The notes: generated from the letters alone by a model not told the origin. Shown: positions 1 to 9,267, numbered from the stretch's first letter. The stretch: DNA of 10,346 nt from Bacillota bacterium (GCA_023456995.1 JAEWNU010000167.1:1-10346); one strand, 5' to 3'. Program-made: numbers and translations.

Positions 1-5
1 ACACT

Positions 6-2111
<2,106 letters not shown>

Positions 2112-2125
2112 TTGATAAATCCCGC

Positions 2126-2154
2126 TTGCAATTTGTATCTAAGGTTGCTACAAT
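2126..2154 (+). promoter_or_regulatory. Probable sigma-A promoter for tuf in the fusA-tuf gap
   Basis: TTGCAA (2126-2131) and TACAAT (2149-2154) are separated by 17 bases, and TGC just before the -10 box makes an extended -10. Transcription would start near 2161, giving tuf a leader of about 55 bases. This would let EF-Tu be made in excess of EF-G, besides read-through from fusA, as no terminator is seen between the two genes. Assigned by consensus only. Confidence 0.65.
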
Positions 2155-2216
2155 AACGTTTGTAGAGCCGTAAAATGATTATCAAATATATTTATTAAAA
2201 AGGGAGGAAAACTAAA

Positions 2217-3413
2217 ATGGCAAAGGCAAAATTCGAAAGAAATAAGCCCCATGTTAACATTGGCACTATCGGCCACGTTGACCATGGCAAGACTACTCTT
2301 ACCGCTGCGATTACCAAGTTCCTGTCCATGAAGGGCATGGCTCAGTTTAATGCTTACGATATGATCGATAAGGCTCCTGAAGAGAGAGAGCGCGGCATCA
2401 CCATCAACACTTCCCACGTTGAGTATCAGACCGAGGCGCGCCACTATGCGCACGTTGACTGCCCTGGACATGCTGACTATATCAAGAACATGATCACTGG
2501 TGCTGCTCAGATGGACGGCGCTATTCTGGTTATCGCTTCTACCGACGGCCCCATGGCTCAGACCAAGGAGCATATCCTTCTGGCCCGTCAGGTTGGTGTT
2601 CCTGCAATCGTTGTTTTCATGAACAAGGTTGATCAGGTTGACGATCCCGAGCTGCTTGAGCTTGTTGAGATGGAGATCCGCGAGACTCTGTCCTTCTACG
2701 AGTTCCCTGGTGATGATATTCCGATCATCAAGGGTTCTGCTCTTCTGGCTCTTGAGGCCAATGACATCAATTCCCCTGATCTCGTTTGCATCAAGGAACT
2801 CATGGATGCCGTTGACTCCTATATCCCCACTCCTGACCGTAAGGCTGATCTGCCCTTCCTGATGCCCGTTGAGGACGTCTTCACCATCACTGGCCGCGGC
2901 ACCGTTGCCACCGGCAGAGTTGAGCGTGGACAGATCAAGGTTGGCGAGGAAGTTGAGATCGTCGGTCTGGCTGAAGAGAAGAGAAAGACCACTGTTACCG
3001 GTCTTGAGATGTTCCGTAAGCTCCTCGATTTCGCTGAGGCTGGCGACAACGTCGGCGCGCTGCTCCGCGGCATTCAGAGAACCGATATCGAGCGCGGACA
3101 GGTTCTGTGCAAGCCCAACTCCATTCAGCCCCACACCAAGTTCCACGGCCAGGTTTACGTTCTCAAGCAGTCTGAGGGCGGCCGTCACACCCCTTTCTTT
3201 AACAACTATCGTCCCCAGTTCTATTTCAGAACGACCGACGTAACCGGCGTTATCTCCCTTCCTGAGGGCGTTGAGATGTGCATGCCTGGCGACAACATCG
3301 AAATCGATGTTGAGCTCATCACCCCCATCGCTATCGAGCAGGGCCTCCGCTTCGCTATCCGCGAGGGCGGCAGAACCGTTGGTTCGGGCGTTGTAACTGG
3401 TGTTAATGCTTAA
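2217..3413 (+). CDS. tuf: Elongation factor Tu
   Basis: GTPase that delivers aminoacyl-tRNA to the ribosomal A site; cytosolic and among the most abundant proteins. The 398-residue product matches the family length. Motifs seen: P-loop GHVDHGKT (19-26), switch I RGITIN, DCPGH, the G4 box NKVD (136-139), then the two beta-barrel domains, with [13 protein letters not shown] and [21 protein letters not shown] typical of domains 2 and 3, ending [11 protein letters not shown] strong GGAGG (2203-2207) lies nine bases before the ATG. Codon use is strongly biased, as expected for a highly expressed gene, and this also opens long antisense frames. Segments such as [13 protein letters not shown] and [13 protein letters not shown] resemble clostridial, especially Ruminococcaceae-type, EF-Tu (from memory, not a search). 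Confidence 0.98.
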   Translation: MAKAKFERNKPHVNIGTIGHVDHGKTTLTAAITKFLSMKGMAQFNAYDMIDKAPEERERGITINTSHVEYQTEARHYAHVDCPGHADYIKNMITGAAQMDGAILVIASTDGPMAQTKEHILLARQVGVPAIVVFMNKVDQVDDPELLELVEMEIRETLSFYEFPGDDIPIIKGSALLALEANDINSPDLVCIKELMDAVDSYIPTPDRKADLPFLMPVEDVFTITGRGTVATGRVERGQIKVGEEVEIVGLAEEKRKTTVTGLEMFRKLLDFAEAGDNVGALLRGIQRTDIERGQVLCKPNSIQPHTKFHGQVYVLKQSEGGRHTPFFNNYRPQFYFRTTDVTGVISLPEGVEMCMPGDNIEIDVELITPIAIEQGLRFAIREGGRTVGSGVVTGVNA

Positions 3414-3431
3414 AATTTAGCTATATGCTAT

Positions 3432-3465
3432 AAAAAAAGGGTTCCCTGCGGGGAACCCTTTTTTT
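3432..3465 (+). terminator. Intrinsic terminator after tuf
   Basis: A perfect 15-bp inverted repeat: seven A, then GGGTTCCC (3439-3446), loop TGCG, then GGGAACCC (3451-3458) and seven T. The symmetry makes it able to work on either strand. It closes the fusA-tuf transcription unit and separates it from the nucleotidase gene. Confidence 0.95.
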
Positions 3466-3530
3466 GTTGAATTGACACTAGTTGTGGTAGATAGCCTTTT
3501 TCATTACTGGTAGTAATTAGGTGACATTTG

Positions 3531-3559
3531 TTGATTTTTATGTAAACTTCAGATACAAT
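3531..3559 (+). promoter_or_regulatory. Probable sigma-A promoter for the nucleotidase gene
   Basis: TTGATT (3531-3536), a 17-base spacer and TACAAT (3554-3559). The predicted transcription start near 3566 would leave only about seven bases before the ATG at 3573, which supports using the downstream ATG at 3612. The rest of the 3466-3611 gap holds a small dyad at 3503-3517 and nothing else I can name. Confidence 0.6.
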
Positions 3560-3611
3560 ATAGGCAAGCAGAATGGTAAATAAAAATTCGAGAAGGCTAG
3601 TGAGGCTTGAC

Positions 3612-5555
3612 ATGATTTGTAGAAAGTTAACAGCGCTGTTTTTGTCGGTTATTTTAATTTTACTTTTTGCTGCATGCGGCGAAAAAGCAGTCTCGGGGGC
3701 TGTGGCACCTGCAATTTCTAAAGAGGGTAAGACGATAATTTTGCATACCAATGATTCGCACGGTAGAGTAGTAGGTTCTGAGCAAAGTGTGGGCATAAGT
3801 GCATTAAAAGCTTTAAAAGACAGGTATAAAGCACAGGGGATAAATGTCGTACTGCTGGATGCCGGCGATACATTTCATGGTACTGCCTTTGCAACACTGG
3901 ACAAAGGCAAAAGTGTTCTGGATTTAATGACAATGGCAGGCTACGATGCAATGACGCTCGGCAATCATGATTTTAATTATGGCAGCGACAACCTTGTTGA
4001 ATTATCCTTTCAAACTTCAATGCCGATGCTTTCAACCAATATCATCAAAAAGGGCACTGATAAAAAACTGCTGGATGGCTATGCCGTAATTCAGCGCGAG
4101 GATATTAAAATTGGCGTTTTCGGTCTTTCTACCCCAGAGACAGCCTATAAGACTAATCCCACCAATGTTGAGACGGTAGAGTTTTACAATCCCTATACGG
4201 CGGCAACCGAGGCGGTCAGCGTGTTAAAGGCCGCCGAGGTGGACTATATCGTCGCGCTCTGCCACTTGGGTCTTAACAGCAGCAGCACCTATACGTCTGA
4301 AGGGTTGGCCAAGGCGGTAGCAGGTATTGATCTAATTGTGGATGGACATAGCCATACGCTGCTTGAAAAGGGGAAAAGGGTAGGTAATACGCTGATTGCT
4401 TCGGCTGGCGAATATATGGGCGCGGTCGGTGTTGTAACATTGGACCACGCCACCCGGTCGGCAACCGCCGAGGTGATCCAGGTAGGGGATTCTCGTCTGC
4501 AAGGACTATCTGATCCAGCGATTGACGCAAAGATTCAGGAGATTAACGTTAATCAACAGCAGATTCTTTCAGAGGTGCTGGGTAATACGCCGGTGGATCT
4601 GAACGGTGCACGCGCAGATGTGCGTACCCGTGAGACAAACCTGGGCGATTTAATCGCCGACGCCATGTGTGCAGAATCAGGTGCACAGATTGCGTTAATC
4701 AATGGCGGTTCTATTCGCGATTCTATACCCGCGGGTGACATCACCAAAGGTAATATTATTAACGTGCTGCCTTTTGGGAATTATATTGTAACCAAAAAAA
4801 TCAACGGCTCAAATCTCCGAACCATTTTAGAAAGTGCAGTCAAAGCACTGCCGGAAGAAAATGGCGCGTTTTTACAGGTTTGTGGCCTGTCGTTTACTGT
4901 TGATGCAGCAGCACCTCCCGGTGGTCGCGTAAAAAATGTGATGGTTGATGGTAAGCCACTGGATATTGCGTCTGAATATATTGTGGCCACCAATGATTTT
5001 CTGGCTGCTGGTGGCGACGATTTCCCGATGCTAGGCAAATCAAAAACACTCAATGAGTTTTCAGCTTTGGATGAAGTGCTTATGCGACATATTAATCATC
5101 TTTCAGAAAGTGGTAAACCGTTCCCTGAAGCGGGAACAAGAATAACGGTGCTTGGTCAGGCTGCAGCGCCTACCACTTCCCCCAATTTGGCGGACAAGCC
5201 AGTTCTGACCGATACCACACCGGAACAGCCAAAAGCACAAAACAAGACTGATGCCTCCAAGCTCGAGAAATCTGATGAAGCGGAGCCTGTTGCCGCAGTA
5301 CCCAACACTGAGCCAGCCGCTTTAGAAGCCGCTGCATCGGCCAAGCCAGCGGTGGCTGAAACCACGGGGCCGGACGAAGACGAATATCTCTATTATGTTG
5401 TCGACTACGATGACAACATATGGAATATTGCCAAGGAACAGCTTGGGGACGTAAACCTCTGGGATGAGCTTCTCGAGGAAAATAAGGATATCATTAAGGA
5501 TCAAGACCATATCTATGTCGGTCAGCGGCTGCGTCTGCCTAAAAAAGCAGGTTGA
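3612..5555 (+). CDS. Lipoprotein 5'-nucleotidase / metallophosphoesterase with C-terminal LysM domain
   Basis: Probable surface enzyme of the 5'-nucleotidase/UshA/YfkN type, which hydrolyses extracellular nucleotides or nucleotide sugars for salvage; the exact substrate is not readable. With the ATG at 3612 (GAGG at 3602-3605, six bases upstream) the product has 647 residues; an in-frame ATG at 3573 would add 13. Order of parts: signal peptide with hydrophobic core and AAC lipobox (Cys22); metallophosphatase domain with HTNDSH (45-50), GD (85-86), GNHD (117-120), H218 and GHSH (245-248); 5'-nucleotidase C-terminal domain with NGGSIRD (364-370) and FGNY (388-391); an Ala/Pro/Glu-rich linker (about 514-590); and a LysM domain (about 594-643). 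Its GDTL-like turn is altered to DDNI. The lipid anchor and LysM together suggest attachment to both membrane and peptidoglycan. It stands alone between its own promoter and terminator. Confidence 0.9.
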   Translation: MICRKLTALFLSVILILLFAACGEKAVSGAVAPAISKEGKTIILHTNDSHGRVVGSEQSVGISALKALKDRYKAQGINVVLLDAGDTFHGTAFATLDKGKSVLDLMTMAGYDAMTLGNHDFNYGSDNLVELSFQTSMPMLSTNIIKKGTDKKLLDGYAVIQREDIKIGVFGLSTPETAYKTNPTNVETVEFYNPYTAATEAVSVLKAAEVDYIVALCHLGLNSSSTYTSEGLAKAVAGIDLIVDGHSHTLLEKGKRVGNTLIASAGEYMGAVGVVTLDHATRSATAEVIQVGDSRLQGLSDPAIDAKIQEINVNQQQILSEVLGNTPVDLNGARADVRTRETNLGDLIADAMCAESGAQIALINGGSIRDSIPAGDITKGNIINVLPFGNYIVTKKINGSNLRTILESAVKALPEENGAFLQVCGLSFTVDAAAPPGGRVKNVMVDGKPLDIASEYIVATNDFLAAGGDDFPMLGKSKTLNEFSALDEVLMRHINHLSESGKPFPEAGTRITVLGQAAAPTTSPNLADKPVLTDTTPEQPKAQNKTDASKLEKSDEAEPVAAVPNTEPAALEAAASAKPAVAETTGPDEDEYLYYVVDYDDNIWNIAKEQLGDVNLWDELLEENKDIIKDQDHIYVGQRLRLPKKAG

Positions 5556-5608
5556 TTGGAACTAAAAATCTGTATAAACGGTGATGGTTAAACTAAAAGT
5601 ATAACTAA

Positions 5609-5647
5609 GGGTGTACGTTCGACGTTGAATCGAACGTACACCCTTTT
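5609..5647 (+). terminator. Terminator hairpin between convergent genes
   Basis: A perfect 14-bp stem (5609-5622 with 5630-5643) and a seven-base loop, followed by only four T on the plus strand. On the minus strand the stem is followed by TTAGTTAT, a poor U-tract. It most likely ends the nucleotidase transcript and may also serve the converging ferritin/VIT gene. The very stable stem makes up for the short T run; assigned by structure only. Confidence 0.8.
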
Positions 5648-5696
5648 AAAAACAGCGTAACAGTAAGTGACGTTTTTGGTCTTTTTCCGTGCGGTG

Positions 5697-6581
5697 CTAA
5701 ATGTCAATGCCAAGCCACGCTTTAATAAGCAGCCCCGCCGCGAAGGAGAGTAGCGCCACTGAGCCCGAGATGGCAAACATCTCAAGAAAACGGCGTTTAA
5801 AATCCAGTGATTTTGCTACTGCGATGTAATAGTTAAACCCTAGAATAATCAAAGCGACGATCACCAGCATGGTGATGAGGGCGGATAGATAGGCGTGTGC
5901 CGGCAGCAGGAGATAGGGCGCGATCAGCAACGCTACTGTGATGAGGTACATAGCGCCTGTATAGGAACAGGACTTCAGCGCATGAGGGTCGTTCTCGCTC
6001 TTGGCCGAAAGATAAGACGACGCAGCCATCGAAAAGGTGGCCGAAATGCCGGTGATTAGACCTGATAGTGCTATCAGGCGGTTATTTTGCAGCGCAAATG
6101 ACAATCCAGCCAAAGTACCGGTCAGTTCAACTAGCGCATCATTTAAACCCAGCACCATCGACCCGACATATTGTAAACGTTCTTCATCAAGCATGTCGAT
6201 CAGCATTGCTTCGTGTTCGCGTTCCTCTTGAGCAATTTCTTTCGCTTCAGGGACTTCAGCAGCAAGTTGCTCATACAGTATGCCGGCACCGGCCTCACCG
6301 TTTTCCATTTGCTTTATCGTAAAGGTATAGCCAAATATTTTTGCAACCAACGAATAAAACCAAATTTTTTTCCTATTTGGTTTTGCGGAAGCCTGGGTGT
6401 ATTTCTGCCAACGGTCAGCATGTTTGTGTTCTGCATCGGCAATACGCAGCAACGTTTTTCGGTCTTTTTCATTCTTTAGTGATGAGGCAATGGTCTGGTA
6501 GATATAATATTCGTCAATTTCGTTTTGCTGGCATTGTTTAAGCAACGCCATATTCTCTGTGCTAATTTGATGTTCCAACAT
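5697..6581 (-). CDS. Ferritin-like (rubrerythrin-type) domain fused to VIT1/CCC1-family metal transporter
   Basis: A 294-residue membrane protein, probably moving Fe2+ or Mn2+ out of the cytoplasm. The N-terminal half (about 1-135) is a ferritin-like helical bundle with carboxylate/histidine motifs at NEIDEY (20-25), DAEHKHAD (49-56) and QEEREHE (118-124), the usual di-metal ligand pattern. The C-terminal half (about 136-294) is a VIT1/CCC1 domain: GLNDALVELTGTLAGL (145-160) is the family hallmark, and four to five hydrophobic helices follow. This domain order is that of the membrane-bound ferritins MbfA of rhizobia, known as iron exporters; equivalence here is inference. AAAGGAG (complement of 6589-6595) lies seven bases before the ATG. 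The gene converges on the nucleotidase gene and diverges from ribU. The metal is not readable from sequence. Confidence 0.88.
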   Translation of the reverse strand: MLEHQISTENMALLKQCQQNEIDEYYIYQTIASSLKNEKDRKTLLRIADAEHKHADRWQKYTQASAKPNRKKIWFYSLVAKIFGYTFTIKQMENGEAGAGILYEQLAAEVPEAKEIAQEEREHEAMLIDMLDEERLQYVGSMVLGLNDALVELTGTLAGLSFALQNNRLIALSGLITGISATFSMAASSYLSAKSENDPHALKSCSYTGAMYLITVALLIAPYLLLPAHAYLSALITMLVIVALIILGFNYYIAVAKSLDFKRRFLEMFAISGSVALLSFAAGLLIKAWLGIDI

Positions 6582-6623
6582 GTAAAGACTCCTTTGAGCA
6601 ATAACAGGATATATTTTTGTTTT

Positions 6624-6654
6624 ATTGTACCATTTTTTAAATACATTTTGTCAA
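6624..6654 (-). promoter_or_regulatory. Probable promoter of the ferritin/VIT gene
   Basis: Read on the minus strand: TTGACA (complement of 6649-6654), a 19-base spacer and TACAAT (complement of 6624-6629), with TGG directly before the -10 box giving an extended -10. The spacer is longer than the ideal 17, which the extended -10 could offset or which could reflect regulated use. The -35 box sits between two copies of a nine-base direct repeat. Confidence 0.55.
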
Positions 6655-6661
6655 TACATTT
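6640..6661. repeat. Nine-base direct repeat flanking the -35 box of the ferritin/VIT promoter
   Basis: AATACATTT occurs at 6640-6648 and again at 6653-6661, a 13-base period, with TGTC between. The -35 hexamer (6649-6654) overlaps the spacer and the second copy. The position fits an operator for a regulator of the metal-handling gene, but the region is AT-rich, so chance is a real alternative. Confidence 0.35.
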
Positions 6662-6686
6662 GCCATCTATTTTAAAAGGCATTTGC

Positions 6687-6715
6687 TTGACAATCATTTA
6701 GAGGACGCATATAAT
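6687..6715 (+). promoter_or_regulatory. Consensus sigma-A promoter for ribU
   Basis: TTGACA (6687-6692), exactly 17 bases, then TATAAT (6710-6715): a perfect match to the sigma-A consensus. Transcription should start near 6722, a few bases before the FMN aptamer, so control lies mainly with the riboswitch. Its -35 box is 32 bases from that of the divergent ferritin/VIT promoter. Confidence 0.9.
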
Positions 6716-6725
6716 ATATACATAG

Positions 6726-6863
6726 CTGTTTCAGGGCGGGGTGAAATTCCCCACCGGCGGTAATCGGCGTCAGGCCGTTAGTCCGCGAGCCAGTCATAGT
6801 GTTATGGCAGGCCGATTCGGTGAGATTCCGAAACCGACGGTATAGTCCGGATGAAAGAAACAG
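6726..6863 (+). promoter_or_regulatory. FMN riboswitch (RFN element) aptamer
   Basis: The leader carries the conserved RFN core: CAGGGCGGGGTGAAATTCC, CCACCGGCGGTAAT, AGTCCGCGAGCC, GGTGAGATTCCG, ACCGACGGTATAGTCCGGATG and GAAAGAAACAGG. P1 is closed by CTGTTT (6726-6731) with AAACAG (6858-6863). FMN binding is expected to favour the downstream terminator and shut off ribU. I did not find a convincing antiterminator pairing between 6864 and 6910. Confidence 0.97.
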
Positions 6864-6910
6864 GTGAACAATGCCTTTTGTTTTACGAAAGGTGTTTGCT
6901 TGCCGTTACG

Positions 6911-6940
6911 CCCATGTCTTATGACATGGGTTTTTGTTTT
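6911..6940 (+). terminator. Riboswitch-controlled intrinsic terminator upstream of ribU
   Basis: CCCATGTC (6911-6918), loop TTAT and GACATGGG (6923-6930) form an 8-bp stem followed by TTTTTGTTTT. It lies 40 bases before the ribU start and is the likely expression platform of the FMN riboswitch, acting by transcription attenuation. Confidence 0.9.
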
Positions 6941-6979
6941 CCCAAAGGCAGCAAATAACGATCAGGAGATGAATAACTA

Positions 6980-7621
6980 ATGAAAACAACTGTAAAAGTA
7001 CGTAGAGTTACCGTTACGGCAATGTTTGCTGCACTCGCTTCCATTCTCATGTTCTTTGAAATGCCGCTGCCGTTTATGCCCCCATTCTTAAAGCTTGATC
7101 CTTCGGCGGTGCCGATTCTCATCGGCGGCTTTATTCTGGGACCCATGGCCGGTGTAGCGATGGTTTTTATCAAGGCGTTTGTACACTTCTTTTCCAGCAC
7201 TACAGGCGGTGTGGGTGAGCTGGCGGATTTTATTATTACCTCGTCCTTTGTTGCCACAGCCGCTATTGTTTACCGCCGTCACCACACCAGAAAAGGTGCT
7301 ATACTGGCCTGCATCAGCGGGACGGTGGCCCTTGCGGTTGTTGGCGTATTGGCTAACAAATTTCTATTGCTGCCGTTTTATTCTACGGTGATGCCGCTTG
7401 AAGCGATCTTTAAGGCCTGTGCCGCGGTCAACCCCTTAATTAAGGATACCAATACTTATCTGATGTATGGCGTACTACCATTTAATCTGATAAAGGGCAT
7501 AGCAGTTTCACTCATTACTTTCCCAGTCTATAAGAGAATGTCGAGCCAAATTAAGCATTTTATTACGATGGTCGAACCTGTATCCAGTGGTGTCAAGAAC
7601 ATTCCGTCAAATCAGATCTGA
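6980..7621 (+). CDS. ribU: Riboflavin ECF transporter S-component RibU
   Basis: Substrate-binding membrane subunit for riboflavin in an energy-coupling-factor transporter; it works with a shared EcfT/EcfA module that is encoded elsewhere. The 213-residue protein is hydrophobic with about six predicted membrane segments. The family hallmark is present: KLDPS at 38-42, then IGGFILGPMAG, and near residue 75 the STTGGVGELADF segment typical of RibU. AGGAG (6964-6968) lies 11 bases before the ATG, a somewhat long spacing. An ATG right after the AGGAG (6969) reads only three codons and stops over the ribU ATG, so it was not used. The FMN riboswitch upstream strongly supports the substrate. No intrinsic terminator was seen between this gene and the SAM riboswitch. 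Confidence 0.95.
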   Translation: MKTTVKVRRVTVTAMFAALASILMFFEMPLPFMPPFLKLDPSAVPILIGGFILGPMAGVAMVFIKAFVHFFSSTTGGVGELADFIITSSFVATAAIVYRRHHTRKGAILACISGTVALAVVGVLANKFLLLPFYSTVMPLEAIFKACAAVNPLIKDTNTYLMYGVLPFNLIKGIAVSLITFPVYKRMSSQIKHFITMVEPVSSGVKNIPSNQI

Positions 7622-7668
7622 TTAAAGCAAACTTTATCGATATTGAATAAAATATCATAGGAATAGTA

Positions 7669-7697
7669 TTGACAATCGCCTACCAGTATGGTAGAAT
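7669..7697 (+). promoter_or_regulatory. Probable sigma-A promoter for metK
   Basis: TTGACA (7669-7674), 17 bases, TAGAAT (7692-7697) with TGG before it (extended -10). A start near 7704 places the SAM aptamer about 14 bases into the transcript. A 6-bp dyad, CTACCA-GTA-TGGTAG (7680-7694), overlaps spacer and -10; it may be an operator or chance. Confidence 0.8.
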
Positions 7698-7717
7698 AAA
7701 ACAAACTTAATAATTTA

Positions 7718-7813
7718 CTTATCAAGAGCGGCGGAGGGAACAGGCCCTGAGATGCCCAGCAACCTGCATATTTTGCAAGGTGCTAAATCCTGCGGTGTCA
7801 ACCGAAAGATAAG
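7718..7813 (+). promoter_or_regulatory. SAM-I (S-box) riboswitch aptamer
   Basis: S-box core seen in order: CTTATCAAGAG at the 5' P1/J region, GGAGGGAACAGGCCC, GATGCCCAGCAACC, AAGGTGCTAAATCCTGC and GAAAGATAAG. P1 pairs CTTATC (7718-7723) with GATAAG (7808-7813). SAM binding is expected to promote the terminator that follows and repress metK, a feedback on SAM synthesis. Confidence 0.96.
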
Positions 7814-7819
7814 CCTTTT

Positions 7820-7855
7820 TCGCGTCCGACACTTAATGCCGGACGCGATTTTTTT
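7820..7855 (+). terminator. SAM-controlled intrinsic terminator before metK
   Basis: TCGCGTCCG (7820-7828) pairs with CGGACGCGA (7840-7848) in a 9-bp GC-rich stem followed by seven T. It lies seven bases after the SAM-I aptamer and about 50 before the metK start, and is the expression platform. Confidence 0.95.
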
Positions 7856-7904
7856 ATTAGTAATTGCAGAAAATATAAATTGAACGAAAGAAAGGAACAT
7901 GATT

Positions 7905-9092
7905 ATGGCAAATTATCTTTTTACTTCTGAATCTGTCACCGAAGGGCATCCCGATAAGATCTGCGACCAGATTTCTGACGCCGTCCTTGACGCGATTATG
8001 GATCAGGATCCTAACGGACGCGTCGCTTGCGAGACCTGCTGCACGACGGGCATGGTGATGGTGATGGGCGAAATATCCACCCAATGCTATGTCGATATCC
8101 CCAAACTGGTGCGCGAGGTTGTGCTGGATATTGGCTTCAACAGTGCAACTTTTGGATTTGACGGCAACACTTGTGCTGTGCTTACCTCTATCGACGAACA
8201 GTCGGGCGATATTGCGCTGGGCGTGGATAACGCGATGGAGAAGAAAGAAGGCGCCAGCACGGAGAGCGATGAGAATGGCGCGGGCGATCAGGGTATGATG
8301 TTTGGCTTTGCTTGCGACGAAACGCCTGAGCTGATGCCACTGCCAGTGTCTTTGGCTCATCGGTTGGCCAAGCGCCTGACCGAAGTGCGCAAAAACGGTA
8401 TGCTCAGTTATCTGCGCCCTGATGGCAAAACGCAGGTTACCGTCGAGTATGACGAAAACAACAACCCTGTGCGTGTCGATACGGTCGTTATTTCCTCACA
8501 GCATGCTGCAGAAGTTTCCCTTGAAACCATTCGGGCTGACATTATCCGTGAGGTAGTGGAAAAAATCATTCCCGCCAATATGCTTGATGGCAAAACCAAG
8601 GTTTTTGTTAATCCGACCGGCCGATTTGTTATCGGTGGCCCTCAGGGGGACAGTGGCCTGACCGGCAGAAAGATTATTGTGGATACCTATGGCGGCTATT
8701 CTCGCCACGGCGGCGGCGCATTTTCGGGTAAAGATCCAACCAAGGTTGACCGTTCTGCGGCCTATGCCGCGCGTTGGGTTGCCAAAAACGTGGTCGCGAC
8801 AGGGTTGGCTCGCCGCTGCGAGGTGCAGCTGGCCTACGCCATTGGTGTAGCGCATCCTGTCTCGGTGTTTGTCGACACCTTTGGCACCGGTAAGGTATCG
8901 GATGATCAGCTGGCGGAAGCTATCAACAAGGTATTCGATCTGCGCCCGACATCGATTATCCGCGCGCTTGACTTACGTAGGCCCATTTATCGCAAGTTGG
9001 CGGCTTACGGCCACATGGGGCGTGAGGATCTCGGCGTGAGTTGGGAGAAGACTGACCGTGTTGAGGCGCTTAAAAAAGCGCTGGAACAATAA
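7905..9092 (+). CDS. metK: S-adenosylmethionine synthase (methionine adenosyltransferase)
   Basis: Makes S-adenosylmethionine from methionine and ATP; cytosolic, active as a dimer or tetramer in the family. Family motifs: [12 protein letters not shown] near the N-terminus (14-25), GAGDQG (125-130) and the glycine-rich GGGAFSGKD loop (269-277). Start choice: ATGs lie at 7899 and 7905 in frame. AAAGGA (7891-7896) is only two bases from the first but eight from the second, and [10 protein letters not shown] is the more usual N-terminus, so 7905 is preferred (395 residues; 397 from 7899). The SAM-I riboswitch directly upstream confirms the assignment. No U-tract terminator follows; instead a long structured RNA region leads to the EamA transporter gene. 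Confidence 0.98.
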   Translation: MANYLFTSESVTEGHPDKICDQISDAVLDAIMDQDPNGRVACETCCTTGMVMVMGEISTQCYVDIPKLVREVVLDIGFNSATFGFDGNTCAVLTSIDEQSGDIALGVDNAMEKKEGASTESDENGAGDQGMMFGFACDETPELMPLPVSLAHRLAKRLTEVRKNGMLSYLRPDGKTQVTVEYDENNNPVRVDTVVISSQHAAEVSLETIRADIIREVVEKIIPANMLDGKTKVFVNPTGRFVIGGPQGDSGLTGRKIIVDTYGGYSRHGGGAFSGKDPTKVDRSAAYAARWVAKNVVATGLARRCEVQLAYAIGVAHPVSVFVDTFGTGKVSDDQLAEAINKVFDLRPTSIIRALDLRRPIYRKLAAYGHMGREDLGVSWEKTDRVEALKKALEQ

Positions 9093-9134
9093 CGAGTCAC
9101 CATCATTAAAACAAAGCGTTAAAAATAATTTAGA

Positions 9135-9193
9135 AGACAGCTTTGCTGGTCGCGGTGGGATATATATGCCTGCTGCGGCCAGTGAAGCTGTCT
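9135..9193 (+). other. Long G-U-compensated RNA hairpin downstream of metK
   Basis: Bases 9135-9159 pair with 9169-9193 with no bulge or mismatch: 19 Watson-Crick and six G-U pairs (at 9144, 9145, 9150, 9154, 9156 and 9157 on the 5' arm), closed by a nine-base AT-rich loop. All six wobbles are G-U in plus-strand RNA and would be A-C mismatches in minus-strand RNA, so the structure looks selected as a metK-sense transcript. No T-run follows, so it is not an ordinary terminator. A nine-codon frame (ATG 9166, TAG 9193) starts in the loop but has only a weak ribosome binding site. It could be an RNase III or stability element, or the first domain of a larger leader. No known family recognised. 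Confidence 0.6.
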
Positions 9194-9194
9194 A

Positions 9195-9267
9195 GCCGTG
9201 TAAACGGCCTGACGGGAGCAATAATAAATACTCGACACAGGTAACCAAACGGGTTGTTTCACCCGTT
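9195..9267 (+). other. Possible leader RNA for the EamA gene (two further stems with an alternative pairing)
   Basis: Directly after the long hairpin, GCCGT (9195-9199) and ACGGC (9204-9208) form a stem with a GTAA (GNRA) tetraloop. Downstream, AACGGGT (9248-9254) and ACCCGTT (9261-9267) form a 7-bp stem ending 13 bases before the AGGAG of the transporter. The 3' arm CCCGT (9262-9266) can instead pair with ACGGG at 9212-9216, so two exclusive folds are possible, as in a riboswitch. AGGTAA occurs twice (9239-9244 and 9270-9275). I checked it by eye against remembered riboswitch cores (ykkC/guanidine, ZTP, c-di-GMP, lysine, TPP, T-box and others) and found no match. The rest of the 9093-9296 gap shows no gene or clear promoter. 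Confidence 0.35.

Noticed and set aside
2148..3188. A 346-codon open frame on the minus strand across tuf
   Set aside because: It lies antisense to a certain EF-Tu gene, has low-complexity Leu/Asn/Ser-rich content and no family resemblance; the strong codon bias of tuf removes stops from the opposite strand.
3472..3477. TTGACA just after the tuf terminator as a second promoter
   Set aside because: No acceptable -10 box lies 16-18 bases downstream; the pair at 3531-3559 is much better.
3503..3517. Dyad ATTACT-GGT-AGTAAT upstream of the nucleotidase promoter, sharing the 9-mer CTACCAGTA (opposite strand) with the metK promoter dyad at 7680-7694
   Set aside because: Dyads and shared 9-mers of this size are expected by chance in about 1 kb of AT-rich non-coding DNA, and the dyad centres do not coincide between the two sites.
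6688..6702. Fur-box-like sequence TGACAAT-C-ATTTAGA over the ribU -35 box
   Set aside because: Only about 10 of 14 positions fit the 7-1-7 Fur model, and part of the match is the -35 hexamer itself.
6969..6982. Three-codon frame (ATG AAT AAC TAA) overlapping the ribU start
   Set aside because: Its ATG directly touches the AGGAG, so initiation there is unlikely; probably coincidence.
9166..9195. Nine-codon leader peptide in the hairpin after metK
   Set aside because: Weak ribosome binding site, no run of regulatory codons, and the sequence is already explained by the RNA stem; kept only as a note in that entry.
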